From: Seohaeicola saemankumensis
GTDB lineage: Bacteria > Pseudomonadota > Alphaproteobacteria > Rhodobacterales > Rhodobacteraceae
Direction of reading: 5' to 3'
Assembly: GCF_021021435.1 (NCBI RefSeq)
Contig: NZ_JAINWI010000009.1
Location: forward strand, 62,001 to 126,000
Length of the DNA stretch: 64,000 bases
The position numbers and the translations under genes were made by a program. Shown piece by piece: positions 46,220-55,161 of this stretch (positions are counted from its first letter, which is position 1; each line of letters begins with the position of its first letter). The notes beneath the pieces are model-generated. The model was given only the letters and a program-made list of their open reading frames with translations, had not been told where the DNA came from and ran no database searches.

Positions 46220-47179
46220 ATGCGCGCCTATTACAAAGCAACCGCCGAGGCCCCTGCAACCGTGACGCAGATCGACGTACCACACCCGGGCCCGGGACAG
46301 ATCCTTCTGAAAATAGCGGCTTGCGGGCTGAATTTTGCGGATTTGCTGATGCTGAAAGGCCAGTATCAGGACACGCCCGCCCTGCCCTTCACCCTCGGAA
46401 TGGAGGTTGCAGGCACGGTCGAGGCTTTGGGCGATGGCGTAACAGGCCCGCCTGTTGGCACACGTGTCGCAGTCTTTGGCGGGCAGGGCGGACTGGCCGA
46501 CTATGGCTGTTTCGATGCGGAGCGCGCCGTGCCCCTGCCCGACATGATGAGCATGACCGATGCGGCGGCGTTCCTGATCGCCTATGGCACCTCGCATCTG
46601 GCGTTGGATCACCGTGCCCGCATGCAACCCGGAGAGACCCTGCTGGTGCTGGGCGCCGCAGGCGGTGTCGGCCTGACAGCGGTCGAGGTCGGCAAGCTGA
46701 TGGGGGCCACAGTGATTGCCTGCGCGCGCGGTGCCGACAAGCTTGCGGCGGCGCGACAGGCAGGGGCCGATCACCTGATTGATGCGGCAACGGATGATAT
46801 CCGCGCAGTCGTCAAATCGCTGGGCGGGGCCGATGTGGTCTATGACCCTGTGGGCGGCGATCAATGGCAGGCTGCCTTCCGCGCCTGCAAACCCGAGGCC
46901 CGCCTTCTGCCGATCGGCTTTGCCAGTGGCGAGGTGCCGCAAATTCCCGCCAACCATCTGTTGGTCAAGAACCTGAGCGTCCTGGGCGTCTATTGGGGCG
47001 GCTATATGAAATTCCGGCCCAAAGCAGTCACGGACAGCCTGCGCGTTCTGATGGGGTGGTATGCCGAGGGCCGGATAAAGCCCCATGTCAGCCATATCCT
47101 GCCGCTGGAACAGGTCGACGCGGGGCTGGAACTGCTCAGATCGCGCGCATCGACAGGCAAGGTTGTGATAAAGCTGTAA
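46220..47179 (+). CDS. NADPH:quinone oxidoreductase (zinc-free MDR family)
   Basis: 319 residues. Medium-chain dehydrogenase/reductase without the catalytic-zinc cysteines. N-terminal domain VPHPGPGQILLKIAACGLNF ADLLMLKGQYQ, NADPH-binding GETLLVLGAAGGVGLTAVEV, ADVVYDPVGGDQWQAAFRAC and a C-terminal HVSHILPLEQVDAGLELLRS. Reduces quinones or alpha,beta-unsaturated carbonyls, often in oxidative stress. Convergent with the LysR gene, 12 bp between stops. Confidence 0.9.
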   Translation: MRAYYKATAEAPATVTQIDVPHPGPGQILLKIAACGLNFADLLMLKGQYQDTPALPFTLGMEVAGTVEALGDGVTGPPVGTRVAVFGGQGGLADYGCFDAERAVPLPDMMSMTDAAAFLIAYGTSHLALDHRARMQPGETLLVLGAAGGVGLTAVEVGKLMGATVIACARGADKLAAARQAGADHLIDAATDDIRAVVKSLGGADVVYDPVGGDQWQAAFRACKPEARLLPIGFASGEVPQIPANHLLVKNLSVLGVYWGGYMKFRPKAVTDSLRVLMGWYAEGRIKPHVSHILPLEQVDAGLELLRSRASTGKVVIKL

Positions 47180-47191
47180 CCAGCGAGCGCG

Positions 47192-48043
47192 CTACAACCC
47201 CTGATAGGCCTGCCGCAACAATCCGCCCAACTGGGTCAGCACCTCGCCGCGCGCCCGGTCCAGACCGTACATGTTGATATTCTGCCGCGTCAGTTCGGGC
47301 AGCGCTCCGCCGTGGTCGATCTGTTCCAGATGGCGCGGCTGCATCCCTTCAATCATCGTGTTGATGCCAAGATCGGCGCTGACTGTCGCCTCGATCGTGC
47401 GGTCTGATTCGGTCTCGACAGACAGTTCCCAGTTGATCCCTGCCGCATCCAGTGCCGCGATAGCGCCTTTGCGGAAGATGCAGTGGCGCCCGAAAACCAG
47501 ACGCAAGGGCCGTTGCCGCCACGCGGCACCACCCGGCGCGCCCACCCATTTCAGCGGTAGCGAGGTCAGCGTTTCCCCGCCGGATTCCACTTCGGTTTCC
47601 GTGGTCAGGATGATGTCGCATTCGCCCCGCATATAGCGCGTTTTGAGATCGCGCGTCGGTGTTGTGACCAGTTGCACCTTCATCCGCGGAAACATCACAT
47701 TAAAACGTTGCAACACGCTCGGCACGGCGGGCAGCACGATATCATGCGGCACCCCCAGAACGATCTCACCCTCATAAACCTGATCGGTCAGCCGGCACAT
47801 GACCTCGTCGTTCATCTCGACCATGCGCCTTGCATAACCCAACATCTGCTGGCCTGCCGCAGTCAGGCTGATATTCCGGCTGGACCGGTCCAGCAGATTC
47901 AGGCCCAGCACCTCTTCCAGCCTTTTGAGTTGCATCGACACGGCGGATTGGGTCAGGTGCAGATGCCCAGCCGCGCGGGTTACCCCGCCAAGGTCGGCCA
48001 CCGCCACGAAAGAGCGCAATGTGGTGATATCGAGGTTCCGCAT
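47192..48043 (-). CDS. LysR-family transcriptional regulator
   Basis: 283 residues. N-terminal winged helix MRNLDITTLRSFVAVADLGG, VTRAAGHLHLTQSAVSMQLK, RLEEVLGLNLLDRSSRNISL; effector domain of periplasmic-binding-protein type (IVLGVPHDIVLPAVPSVLQR, RGECDIILTTETEVESGGET). No adjacent divergent metabolic gene except a DUF1127 gene, so the target is not obvious. Confidence 0.92.
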   Translation of the reverse strand: MRNLDITTLRSFVAVADLGGVTRAAGHLHLTQSAVSMQLKRLEEVLGLNLLDRSSRNISLTAAGQQMLGYARRMVEMNDEVMCRLTDQVYEGEIVLGVPHDIVLPAVPSVLQRFNVMFPRMKVQLVTTPTRDLKTRYMRGECDIILTTETEVESGGETLTSLPLKWVGAPGGAAWRQRPLRLVFGRHCIFRKGAIAALDAAGINWELSVETESDRTIEATVSADLGINTMIEGMQPRHLEQIDHGGALPELTRQNINMYGLDRARGEVLTQLGGLLRQAYQGL

Positions 48044-48163
48044 TATCAGTTTCCGTGATTCATTGGGTCAAAAACATTCATTTTTCTTATGTTTCAGTCG
48101 CCCCTATCTATCAAGCAGAATGATGCTTCTGTCATCCACATCACATTTGTGAAAGTCGAATCC

Positions 48164-48406
48164 ATGTCTTTGCCCCTGTTGACGCCGCGCTCTTCCCTTG
48201 GCTCCGACCGCTTTCCCGGTCTGACATTTCCAAGCTTGGCGGCGGCAATGCGCCACCTTTCGAACATGCGCGCGATCCGCCGCCAAAGGGTCAGACTGGC
48301 CACTCTGGATCAGGCAGCGCTGGACGATATGGGCATCAGCCGTGCCATGGCCGAGACCGAGGCGGCTCGCCCAGTCTGGGACGTTCCGGATGGCTGGCGC
48401 GACTGA
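48164..48406 (+). CDS. DUF1127 small protein
   Basis: 80 residues from ATG 48164. The C-terminal half carries the DUF1127 signature: RRQRVRLATLDQAALDDMGI followed by SRAMAETEAARPVWDVPD. Such Arg-rich small proteins are common in alphaproteobacteria and have been linked to RNA turnover and carbon or phosphate metabolism. The upstream ORF extension of 25 residues was not used. It is divergent from the LysR gene. Confidence 0.85.
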   Translation: MSLPLLTPRSSLGSDRFPGLTFPSLAAAMRHLSNMRAIRRQRVRLATLDQAALDDMGISRAMAETEAARPVWDVPDGWRD

Positions 48407-48551
48407 ATCTGCATCTCCACAAGACTGTGACTAAAATGCACGGCGAAAAAGCATGTTTCGGCACCGGAAAACCTTGAAAACGCGGGTCTCCTCTCCGATA
48501 TTGATCTCAATACGTCCATAAGGGCGTGCGTGTCATTTATCGGAGGCTTCA

Positions 48552-49292
48552 ATGGCTGAGTACAACACTTTCCGGACGGCGACGGCAGGCGTTCGCACCG
48601 CCCAGATTGACGAGGGTCTTCGCGCCCACATGAACAAGGTCTACGCGACCATGTCCGTCGGCATGCTGATCACCTTTGCAGTGGCTTGGGCCGTTGGCAC
48701 CAGCCCCGCATTGCTGGGTATCTTCCGGGATCCCGTCACACTAAGCCCGAACATTCTGGGCTGGATCGTTATGTTCGCTCCGCTGGCAATGGTTTTTGGC
48801 TTCTCGGCCATGATCAACCGTTTCTCGGCAGCAGCGGCACAAACATTCTTCTATGCGTTCGCGGCTGTCATGGGCCTGTCGCTGTCGTGGATTTTCGTGG
48901 CCTTCACCGGCTTCTCGATCGCACAGGTGTTCCTTGTGACCTCGATCGCCTTCGCGGGCCTGTCGCTCTGGGGCTACACCACGAAAAAAGACATCTCGGG
49001 TTGGGGCGCGTTTCTGATCATGGGCGTGATCGGTCTGGTCGTGGCTTCCATCGTCAACATCTTCCTCGGCTCGCCCGCGATCATGTTCGCGATTTCGGTG
49101 CTGGGTGTGCTGATCTTTGCCGGTCTGACCGCCTATGACACCCAGAACATCAAGAACACCTATGTCGCCCACGCCGCACATGGTGATCAGGAATGGCTGG
49201 CGAAAGCAGGGATCATGGGCGCTCTCAGCCTGTACCTGAACTTCATCAACATGTTCATGATGCTGCTGTCACTGTTCGGCAACCGCGAATAA
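48552..49292 (+). CDS. Bax inhibitor-1/YccA family membrane protein
   Basis: 246 residues, seven helices, strong ribosome site CGGAGG. BI-1 features: VYATMSVGMLITFAVAWAVG, FGFSAMINRFSAAAAQTFFY, SLSWIFVAFTGFSIAQVFLV, and near the C terminus AGLTAYDTQNIKNTY with the conserved Asp pair region. Members form a pH-sensitive calcium leak or interact with FtsH. A textbook terminator follows. Confidence 0.93.
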   Translation: MAEYNTFRTATAGVRTAQIDEGLRAHMNKVYATMSVGMLITFAVAWAVGTSPALLGIFRDPVTLSPNILGWIVMFAPLAMVFGFSAMINRFSAAAAQTFFYAFAAVMGLSLSWIFVAFTGFSIAQVFLVTSIAFAGLSLWGYTTKKDISGWGAFLIMGVIGLVVASIVNIFLGSPAIMFAISVLGVLIFAGLTAYDTQNIKNTYVAHAAHGDQEWLAKAGIMGALSLYLNFINMFMMLLSLFGNRE

Positions 49293-49319
49293 ACCGCGCA
49301 GAAACTGCCAGAATGCAAA

Positions 49320-49346
49320 GGGCCGGTCGTTTGACCGGCCCTTTTT
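49320..49346 (+). terminator. Rho-independent terminator after the BI-1 gene
   Basis: Perfect 9-bp stem GGGCCGGTC/GACCGGCCC, loop GTTT, then TTTTT. On the other strand AAAAGGG gives only a weak T-tract. Confidence 0.95.
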
Positions 49347-49368
49347 CATTCACGCCTGTGATCAGCGG

Positions 49369-50058
49369 TCAGACATGCACCCCGAACAATCGCCCCACTC
49401 CCGAGGTGACCAGCATCGCAAGGCATCCCCAGAACACCACACGCCGGATCGAGGGCAGCATCGGTGCCCCCCCCATACGTGCGCCCGTCCCGCCCAGAAC
49501 AACCAGCGCCAGCAGCGCCACAACCGCCACGACGACACCGGTCTGTCCCTGCGGCGCCAGCGCCGCACCGGCCAGGGGCATCCCCGCCCCCAGCGCGAAA
49601 CTGAGCGACGACGCCCAAGCCGCTTGCAAGGCATTGGCATCACCCGCCAGACCGTGCATCCCCAACTCCTCGCGCGCATGGGCACCCAGCGCATCGTGGT
49701 CCGTCATCTGCTGCGCCACTTCCAGCGCCAGCCCTGTTTCGACACCGCGCGCCTCCAGACCTTCGGCCAGTTCGGACAATTCGTAATCGGGATCATCCTC
49801 CAGCGCGATGCGCTCGCGCTCCAGGTCGGCAGTCTCGATATCCTGCTGGGTCGAGACCGAGACATATTCCCCTGCCGCCATTGACAGCGCGCCCGCAGTC
49901 AGTCCGGCAAGGCCTGCCAGCAAGACACCGCTGCGGTCCATTCCGGCTGCGGCAACGCCGACAAGCAGGCTGGCGGTCGAGACAATCCCGTCATTTGCCC
50001 CCAGAACCGAAGCACGCAGCCAGTTGCTGCGATTGATGAAATGGCCTTCTTTGGGCAT
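49369..50058 (-). CDS. VIT1/CCC1-family transporter
   Basis: 229 residues. Helix 1 HFINRSNWLRASVLGANDGI VSTASLLVGV and LTAGALSMAAGEYVSVSTQQ D are the classic VIT/CCC1 start, where Asp, Met and Glu line the metal path. A cytoplasmic helical stretch (LEREREIA-like AlxxxERIALEDDPDYELSE) forms the iron-capture domain, and helices 3-5 follow (VVVAVVALLALVVLGGTGAR). Moves Fe2+ or Mn2+ out of the cytosol. Convergent with the BI-1 gene. Confidence 0.9.
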   Translation of the reverse strand: MPKEGHFINRSNWLRASVLGANDGIVSTASLLVGVAAAGMDRSGVLLAGLAGLTAGALSMAAGEYVSVSTQQDIETADLERERIALEDDPDYELSELAEGLEARGVETGLALEVAQQMTDHDALGAHAREELGMHGLAGDANALQAAWASSLSFALGAGMPLAGAALAPQGQTGVVVAVVALLALVVLGGTGARMGGAPMLPSIRRVVFWGCLAMLVTSGVGRLFGVHV

Positions 50059-50099
50059 GGCAATTGGTCCTGAAACTCATTCGCAACGGGGCAGAAATG

Positions 50100-50125
50100 A
50101 AAAAGGCCACGCGCGCGGCGTGGCC
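50100..50125 (-). terminator. rpmG terminator
   Basis: Minus strand: GGCCACGC pairs with GCGTGGCC around CGCGC, followed by five T. Lies 26 bp past the rpmG stop. Confidence 0.9.
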
Positions 50126-50150
50126 CTGATCCAACAGAATGGAAGATCGC

Positions 50151-50318
50151 TTACTTGATCTTGCCTTCTTTATACTCGACATGCTTACGCACAACGGGGT
50201 CATATTTCTTGATCACCATCTTCTCGGTCATGGTGCGGGCGTTCTTTTTGGTCACGTAAAAATGGCCCGTGCCCGCGGTCGAGTTCAGACGGATCTTGAT
50301 TGTCGTCGGCTTCGCCAT
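50151..50318 (-). CDS. rpmG: 50S ribosomal protein L33
   Basis: 55 residues read directly: [55 protein letters not shown]. This matches alphaproteobacterial L33 end to end; it lacks the zinc-binding cysteines (C- form). AGGAGAACACC precedes ATG 50316-50318. Flanked by a promoter-like TTGACT-N16-TAAAAG and a strong terminator, so it is a single-gene unit, as usual for rpmG. Confidence 0.97.
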   Translation of the reverse strand: MAKPTTIKIRLNSTAGTGHFYVTKKNARTMTEKMVIKKYDPVVRKHVEYKEGKIK

Positions 50319-50371
50319 TGGTGTTCTCCTACGCCGGACGACAAGGTCGCCCGTAAATTCCTAGAACACGG

Positions 50372-50399
50372 CTTTTACCCGCGCACACACCAGAGTCAA
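50372..50399 (-). promoter_or_regulatory. rpmG promoter
   Basis: Minus strand TTGACT (50399-50394), 16-base spacer, TAAAAG (50377-50372), 54 bp upstream of the rpmG ATG. Confidence 0.55.
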
Positions 50400-50454
50400 C
50401 AGACAAAGGCGGACAGCGGCGCTGTTTTTCGCGCGACCGCCCGTTGCAACCAGA

Positions 50455-51165
50455 TCAGACCGTCGGACGCCCCATCGTTTCATGCAGCGCATCGCGTTCC
50501 GCGTCGCTCATGCCCAGCGCCTGCGCCAGATTGCGAAGATAGCTGCGCTCGGCCTCGGTATCGACCTGCACCGCCATCAGGGCCGCGGAATAGACCTGCC
50601 CGCGCATCTGTGTGCCGGTATCGCGCGCAAGACCCGCCACATCCACGGGTGCAGCCAATTCCGCCTCGACAAAGGCGATTTCCTCGTCAGTGGCGTCGCC
50701 CAGATGATCAAGGATTGCCGCCCGCTCCTCGGCATCAATCGCACCGTCCGCCTTGGCGGACTGGATCATGGCGCGGATCATCAGCTTTGCATTCTCCTCG
50801 GACACCTGCCCCATGGCGGTGCCTTCCGTCATGGACGACATCAGGCCACCAAGCCCTGCCGCGCCTGCGCCGGCCATGCCGGTCATCGCGCTCATCAGGC
50901 TGCCAAGACCCGTTTCCGTTGCGGTCGTCATCTCGGCCGCACCTTTGCCGAAACGGTCGAACATGCCGCGCAACTGTTCTTGCTGGACAGGCAGACCCAT
51001 TTTTTGCGCCATCGCGCCGATATCATCGGCCATGCCGCCGGGCTGCCCGGCTTTGCGCAACGCATCCTTGACACCAGCTGTGCCCCCCATATCCCTGACC
51101 TTTTGCATCCCTTTGGCGGCTGCAAAGCCGACAGCCAACGTGGCCAATGTCTTGACGAAACTCAT
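50455..51165 (-). CDS. DUF533/TerB-like protein
   Basis: 236 residues from MSFVKTLATLAVGFAAAKG (ribosome site GGAAAG), dropping 26 shadow residues. The N-terminal half is Gly/Ala/Met-rich linker with several MG/GAG repeats (LGSLMSAMTGMAGAGAAGLG). The C-terminal 110 residues (LMIRAMIQSAKADGAIDAEE, RAAILDHLGDATDEEIAFVE, AERSYLRNLAQALGMSDAER) are a TerB-type acidic helical domain as in DUF533. Thought to bind metal at the membrane or cytoplasm; function unknown. Confidence 0.88.
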   Translation of the reverse strand: MSFVKTLATLAVGFAAAKGMQKVRDMGGTAGVKDALRKAGQPGGMADDIGAMAQKMGLPVQQEQLRGMFDRFGKGAAEMTTATETGLGSLMSAMTGMAGAGAAGLGGLMSSMTEGTAMGQVSEENAKLMIRAMIQSAKADGAIDAEERAAILDHLGDATDEEIAFVEAELAAPVDVAGLARDTGTQMRGQVYSAALMAVQVDTEAERSYLRNLAQALGMSDAERDALHETMGRPTV

Positions 51166-51291
51166 GTGCAATTCCTTTCCGCGACAGAATGGATGCACCA
51201 TAACGCAGAGTTTGCGACAGGCGCGCAAAATTTTTGTGTCCAACGCCTTTGTGGCAACATCGCGCTACGGGTATTTCTGGCCAGATGAAAC

Positions 51292-51689
51292 GCGCGGAAG
51301 GCCTGTAAGCCGGATTCTGTCCAAGGGGTTGCCCCCTCTGGATGACCATTCATCTTGAGACCGCGTTACCGCGACCCCTCTAGCTGCCAACCCGGACCTC
51401 TGGGTCAAAGCCTGCCCTGCGGTGATATCGGCGAACCGATCAACCCGCGCGAGGTCCCTATTCGGCATTGCTCCTGGTGGGGCTTGCCGTGCCGGTCCTG
51501 TTGCCAGTCCCGCGGTGGGCTCTTACCCCACCGTTTCACCCTGACCGCGCCGAAGCACGGCGGTTTGTTTTCTGTGGCGCTTTCCCTTGGGTTACCCCAG
51601 CCGGGCGTTACCCGGCACCATTGCCTTGTGGAGTCCGGACTTTCCTCGGGCCGATAGACCCCGACCCGCGATCATCCAGCCTTCCGCGC
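51292..51689 (-). ncRNA. rnpB: RNase P RNA (class A)
   Basis: RNA subunit of RNase P, which trims tRNA 5' ends. On the minus strand the conserved CR I GAGGAAAGUCCGGACUCCAC is followed by GGUGCCGGGUAACGCCCGGC, GGGAAAGCGCCACAGAAA (CR II/III region) and, near the 3' end, GGACAGAAUCCGGCUUACAG. The ends form P1: GCGCGGAAGGC (51689-51679) pairs perfectly with GCCUUCCGCGC (51302-51292). About 398 nt, normal for alphaproteobacteria. A promoter-like sequence is just upstream, inside the ampD gene end. Confidence 0.97.
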
Positions 51690-51695
51690 AAGCCC

Positions 51696-51724
51696 CACTT
51701 AGGCGCTGTGCCGCGCGCGGTCAA
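51696..51724 (-). promoter_or_regulatory. rnpB promoter
   Basis: Minus strand TTGACC (51724-51719), 17-base spacer, TAAGTG (51701-51696), seven bases before the RNA 5' end; it overlaps the last codons of ampD. Confidence 0.7.
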
Positions 51725-52400
51725 CGGGGAAGCGATGCGCCAGATCGGCGACGATCTGGCGGTCGGTGTCGTCGGGGGCCATCGCGCCGCGCAGATGCGG
51801 GCGAAACCGCAGGCGCAAGGCAGTCAGCACAGCGCCTTGCGGGTCGGCACAACCGGCGGGCGGGTGCCAGCCAGCGCGTGCCGCATCCGCCATGAAATCC
51901 CCGGCCGGCCGGCTGCCAGCCAGATCAGGCCAGACCGACAGGCCCCGCCGCGCCAGACGACGCCAGTCAAAGCGCGGTCCGGGATCGGATTTTCGCAATG
52001 GCGCCATATCGGAATGGCCGATCACCCGTTCGGGCGGGATATCCCAGCGCGCCATAATCCCTGCCAGCAGCTCTTCCAGAGCCGCCATTTGCGGATCGGC
52101 AAAAGGGTGATCGCCCGTATTGGCCAGTTCAATCCCGATCGAGCGGGAATTGACGTCGCAAACATCGCCCCAGCGCCCTGCACCGGCATGCCATGCGCGC
52201 AGCACTTCTTCGACCATCTGCCAGATCTGGCCTTGTCCGCCGATCAGGTAATGCGCTGATACCTCGGCCAGCGGGTCGCACAAGCGCGCCAGCGCATCCT
52301 CGGCGGTCTGCATCGCTGTATAGTGTATCACGATCATATCAGGCCGCGCGCCCTCACGGCGGGCGCCGTGATTGGGCGAGGGGCAGGACAGCACCGTCAC
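51699..52400 (-). CDS. N-acetylmuramoyl-L-alanine amidase, AmpD type
   Basis: 233 residues from GTG 52400 (another GTG at 52394). Amidase_2 zinc ligands: MIVIHYTAMQTAEDA (His), RSIGIELANTGDHPF, and IGHSDMAPLRKSDPGPRFDW (His and Asp). Cytoplasmic AmpD cleaves 1,6-anhydro-muropeptides in wall recycling; no signal peptide is present. Sixteen bases separate it from the Excalibur lipoprotein gene. Confidence 0.92.
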   Translation of the reverse strand: MTVLSCPSPNHGARREGARPDMIVIHYTAMQTAEDALARLCDPLAEVSAHYLIGGQGQIWQMVEEVLRAWHAGAGRWGDVCDVNSRSIGIELANTGDHPFADPQMAALEELLAGIMARWDIPPERVIGHSDMAPLRKSDPGPRFDWRRLARRGLSVWPDLAGSRPAGDFMADAARAGWHPPAGCADPQGAVLTALRLRFRPHLRGAMAPDDTDRQIVADLAHRFPVDRARHSA

Positions 52401-52415
52401 AACGCTGTATCCGGC

Positions 52416-53117
52416 TTAGTTGCGGACAGCAGCACGGAAAGGACGCGGATCCCAGTCGCAGGCAAAACCGTCCCCGTCCGGGTCCAGCCCGCGCCGGTCA
52501 CGCTGCGGCCCGCCACGCGCCAGAAAGTCGATCTGCGCCTGATCCGCCGAGGCATATTCAGCGCAGTTGCGTTCATAGTTCTGGAAACCGATCGAACTGC
52601 GACGATAAAGCGAGGTGCCTTTGGGGTTTGTCGTCCTGAGGGCGTATTCCACGATATTGGGCCCGCCATCCCCCGACCGGCTAGGCAGCTCGGTGGGCTG
52701 AATCACCTGATATTGCGCGCGGTTGCGGGCAATCTGGGCGGCATCGGACTCAATCGAGCGCAGGTCGGCCACGCGGTCGAAATTGTTCTCCTGCGAAATC
52801 CCTGCCGCATTCACAGCCACAGGGGCCGGATTGGACGGGCTGGCTTCCAGCGGTGTACGACCCAACGCGGCGGCGGTCTCGGCTGCAAGACGTTCCGGCG
52901 AATCGGCATCACCCGTTGCATCAAGCGGTGCGCTGGACACCGACGAGGGCGGCGGCAGGGATGCACCGCCCTGCAACTGCTGCTCGCGCTGCGCCTGATA
53001 ATCACTGTAATTCCCGAATCCGACACCGGCGGCACTGTCCGGCACTTGCGGCGCACAGGCCGCCAGCGTTCCCAATGCCAGCAAGGAAAGAACCGAAATG
53101 CGATAACTCACGTTCAT
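52416..53117 (-). CDS. Lipoprotein with Excalibur calcium-binding domain
   Basis: 233 residues. Signal and lipobox LGTLAAC (Cys 21). The middle is low-complexity (Ser/Pro/Ala/Gln), and the C-terminal 45 residues (FQNYERNCAEYASADQAQID, RRGLDPDGDGFACDWDPRPF) are an Excalibur domain: NCaEaxA..., then the EF-hand-like DPDGDGxACD, with two cysteines probably disulfide-bonded. Likely calcium-binding in the periplasm or outer membrane. Precedes ampD on the same strand. Confidence 0.87.
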   Translation of the reverse strand: MNVSYRISVLSLLALGTLAACAPQVPDSAAGVGFGNYSDYQAQREQQLQGGASLPPPSSVSSAPLDATGDADSPERLAAETAAALGRTPLEASPSNPAPVAVNAAGISQENNFDRVADLRSIESDAAQIARNRAQYQVIQPTELPSRSGDGGPNIVEYALRTTNPKGTSLYRRSSIGFQNYERNCAEYASADQAQIDFLARGGPQRDRRGLDPDGDGFACDWDPRPFRAAVRN

Positions 53118-53175
53118 CTACTCTGCCTCATACTCGATCAGGCCAGTTCTTATGTCCGGCAAGATGCGAAGGGGA

Positions 53176-54663
53176 TTACCACCATTTTCCGGGCTTTGCC
53201 ACAAAACCTGCAGCCTGTTCGAGCGCATAGGCGGTGTTCAGCAAATCGCCCTCTTCCCACGGACGCCCGATCAGTTGCAGCCCCAGAGGCAGCCCCTGCC
53301 CGTCCAGTCCGGTCGGGACCGCGACCCCAGGCAATCCAGCCAGATTGACCGTCACAGTGAACACATCGTTGAGATACATCTGCACCGGATCGGCATCTTT
53401 CATCTCGCCCAGACCAAAGGCCGCTGACGGGGTGGCCGGTGTCAGGATCGCGTCGATCCCTGCGGCGAAGACGTCATCGAAGTCGCGCTTGATTAGGGCG
53501 CGGACTTTGCGGGCGCGGTTGTAATAGGCGTCATAGAAACCCGCCGACAAGACATAGGTGCCAACCATGACACGGCGCTGCACCTCGTGGCCGAAGCCCT
53601 CGGCGCGCGTCTTTTCATACATTTCGGTGATACCATCGCCCTGCCCCAAAGCCGCGCGGTGGCCGTAGCGCACACCGTCATAGCGGGCGAGGTTCGATGA
53701 CGCCTCGGCGGGGGCAATCACGTAATAAGCGGGCAGCGCGTATTTGGTATGCGGCAGGCTGATCTCGCGGACCTCGGCCCCTGCGGATTTCAGCATGTCA
53801 GTGCCGTCAGCCCAAAGCTTCTCGATCTCGGCGGGCATACCATCCATGCGGTATTCCTTGGGAATGCCGATAACTTTGCCTCTGATATCGCCAGTCAGCA
53901 TCGCCTCGAAATCCGGCACGGCCAGATCGGCGCTGGTGCTGTCCTTTGGGTCATGCCCCGCCATGGCACCTAGCATGATCGCGGCATCGCGCACCGTCTT
54001 GGTCATCGGTCCAGCCTGATCCAGCGAAGAGGCAAAGGCCACAACGCCCCAGCGCGAGCAGCGCCCGTAGGTCGGCTTGATCCCCACGATACCTGTAAAG
54101 GCCGCAGGCTGGCGGATCGAGCCGCCGGTATCGGTGCCGGTCGCGGCCAGACACAGATCAGCGGCCACAGCGGCAGCAGAACCGCCAGACGAGCCGCCCG
54201 GCGTCAAGCCGGTATCATCATTGCCGCGCCGCCAGGGGTTGATCACATTGCCGTAGGTGCTGGTCTCGTTCGAACTGCCCATGGCGAACTCGTCCATGTT
54301 CAGCTTGCCCAGCATGACGCTGCCTGCATCGAAAAGCTGCTGCGTCACGGTAGATTCGTATTCGGGCAGAAAGCCTTGCAGGATGCGGCTGGCGGCCTGT
54401 GACGGCACACCCTTGGTGCAGAACAGATCCTTGACGCCGATCGGCAGGCCACACATCGCGGGTGCCTCGCCCTGTATCAGACGCGCATCAGCAGCGCGGG
54501 CCTGATCGCGCGCGATTTCCGGTGTGTGATGGACAAAGGCGTTCAGCGCCCCTGCGCCTTCGATCTCGGTCAGGCAAGCCTCGGTCAGCTCAAGGCTGCT
54601 GACCTCGCGCGCGCGCAGTTTGTCACGGGCTTCGGCCAGCGTCAGTTTGGTCAGATCACTCAT
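53176..54663 (-). CDS. gatA: Asp/Glu-tRNA amidotransferase subunit A
   Basis: 495 residues. Amidase-signature Ser-cisSer-Lys triad: Lys in [14 protein letters not shown], Ser pair in [40 protein letters not shown]. Releases ammonia from glutamine for GatB to amidate misacylated tRNA. The start shares one base with the gatC stop (TAATG). gatB is not in the window, a common arrangement in this group. Confidence 0.97.
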   Translation of the reverse strand: MSDLTKLTLAEARDKLRAREVSSLELTEACLTEIEGAGALNAFVHHTPEIARDQARAADARLIQGEAPAMCGLPIGVKDLFCTKGVPSQAASRILQGFLPEYESTVTQQLFDAGSVMLGKLNMDEFAMGSSNETSTYGNVINPWRRGNDDTGLTPGGSSGGSAAAVAADLCLAATGTDTGGSIRQPAAFTGIVGIKPTYGRCSRWGVVAFASSLDQAGPMTKTVRDAAIMLGAMAGHDPKDSTSADLAVPDFEAMLTGDIRGKVIGIPKEYRMDGMPAEIEKLWADGTDMLKSAGAEVREISLPHTKYALPAYYVIAPAEASSNLARYDGVRYGHRAALGQGDGITEMYEKTRAEGFGHEVQRRVMVGTYVLSAGFYDAYYNRARKVRALIKRDFDDVFAAGIDAILTPATPSAAFGLGEMKDADPVQMYLNDVFTVTVNLAGLPGVAVPTGLDGQGLPLGLQLIGRPWEEGDLLNTAYALEQAAGFVAKPGKWW

Positions 54664-54950
54664 TATTCCACCACCTTCGGAACCGCAAAAAAGCCCTCGC
54701 GCGCGTCGGGCGCATTCTTGAGGATCTGCGCCTGCCGGTCGCCATCGTTCACCAGATCCTCGCGCCGCTTCAGGCGCATGGGCGTCACGGATGTCATCGG
54801 CTCGATCCCGTCCACATTCACCTCGTTCAACTGTTCGATGAAACCGAGGATCGTGTTGAACTCGGCGGCCAGCGCCGGCAGCGCCTCGGGCTCGACCTTG
54901 ATACGGGCCAGTTTCGCCACGCGGGCGGCGGTTTCGGGTTCGATCGACAT
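54663..54950 (-). CDS. gatC: Asp/Glu-tRNA amidotransferase subunit C
   Basis: 95 residues from [20 protein letters not shown]; then [38 protein letters not shown] and [16 protein letters not shown], the complete GatC pattern. Bridges GatA and GatB. The 21 upstream in-frame residues are not used. Confidence 0.96.
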   Translation of the reverse strand: MSIEPETAARVAKLARIKVEPEALPALAAEFNTILGFIEQLNEVNVDGIEPMTSVTPMRLKRREDLVNDGDRQAQILKNAPDAREGFFAVPKVVE

Positions 54951-55063
54951 GGCAGGTCTCCGGATGTCTGACAGCTTGCCCCTGCGTTTAGCGTCCACTG
55001 TCCGCGCCCGCAAGCATATGCCTGCCGGAAAGCGCGATCATCCGGCCTGCTCTGGCGTTGCTG

Positions 55064-55084
55064 GCTTCTTCTTGCCTCAAATAT
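55064..55084. repeat. Dispersed 21-nt motif copy
   Basis: TTCTTCTTGCC TCAAATATCC, in the divergent gap between gatC and the UPF0173 gene. Confidence 0.55.
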
Positions 55085-55161
55085 CCGTCTTCGCCTGCCT
55101 CTGGTCAAACCGGCCTGCCATGCTAGGCTTGCCCTGAAACAATGCCAAAGGGAGGTTTGAC

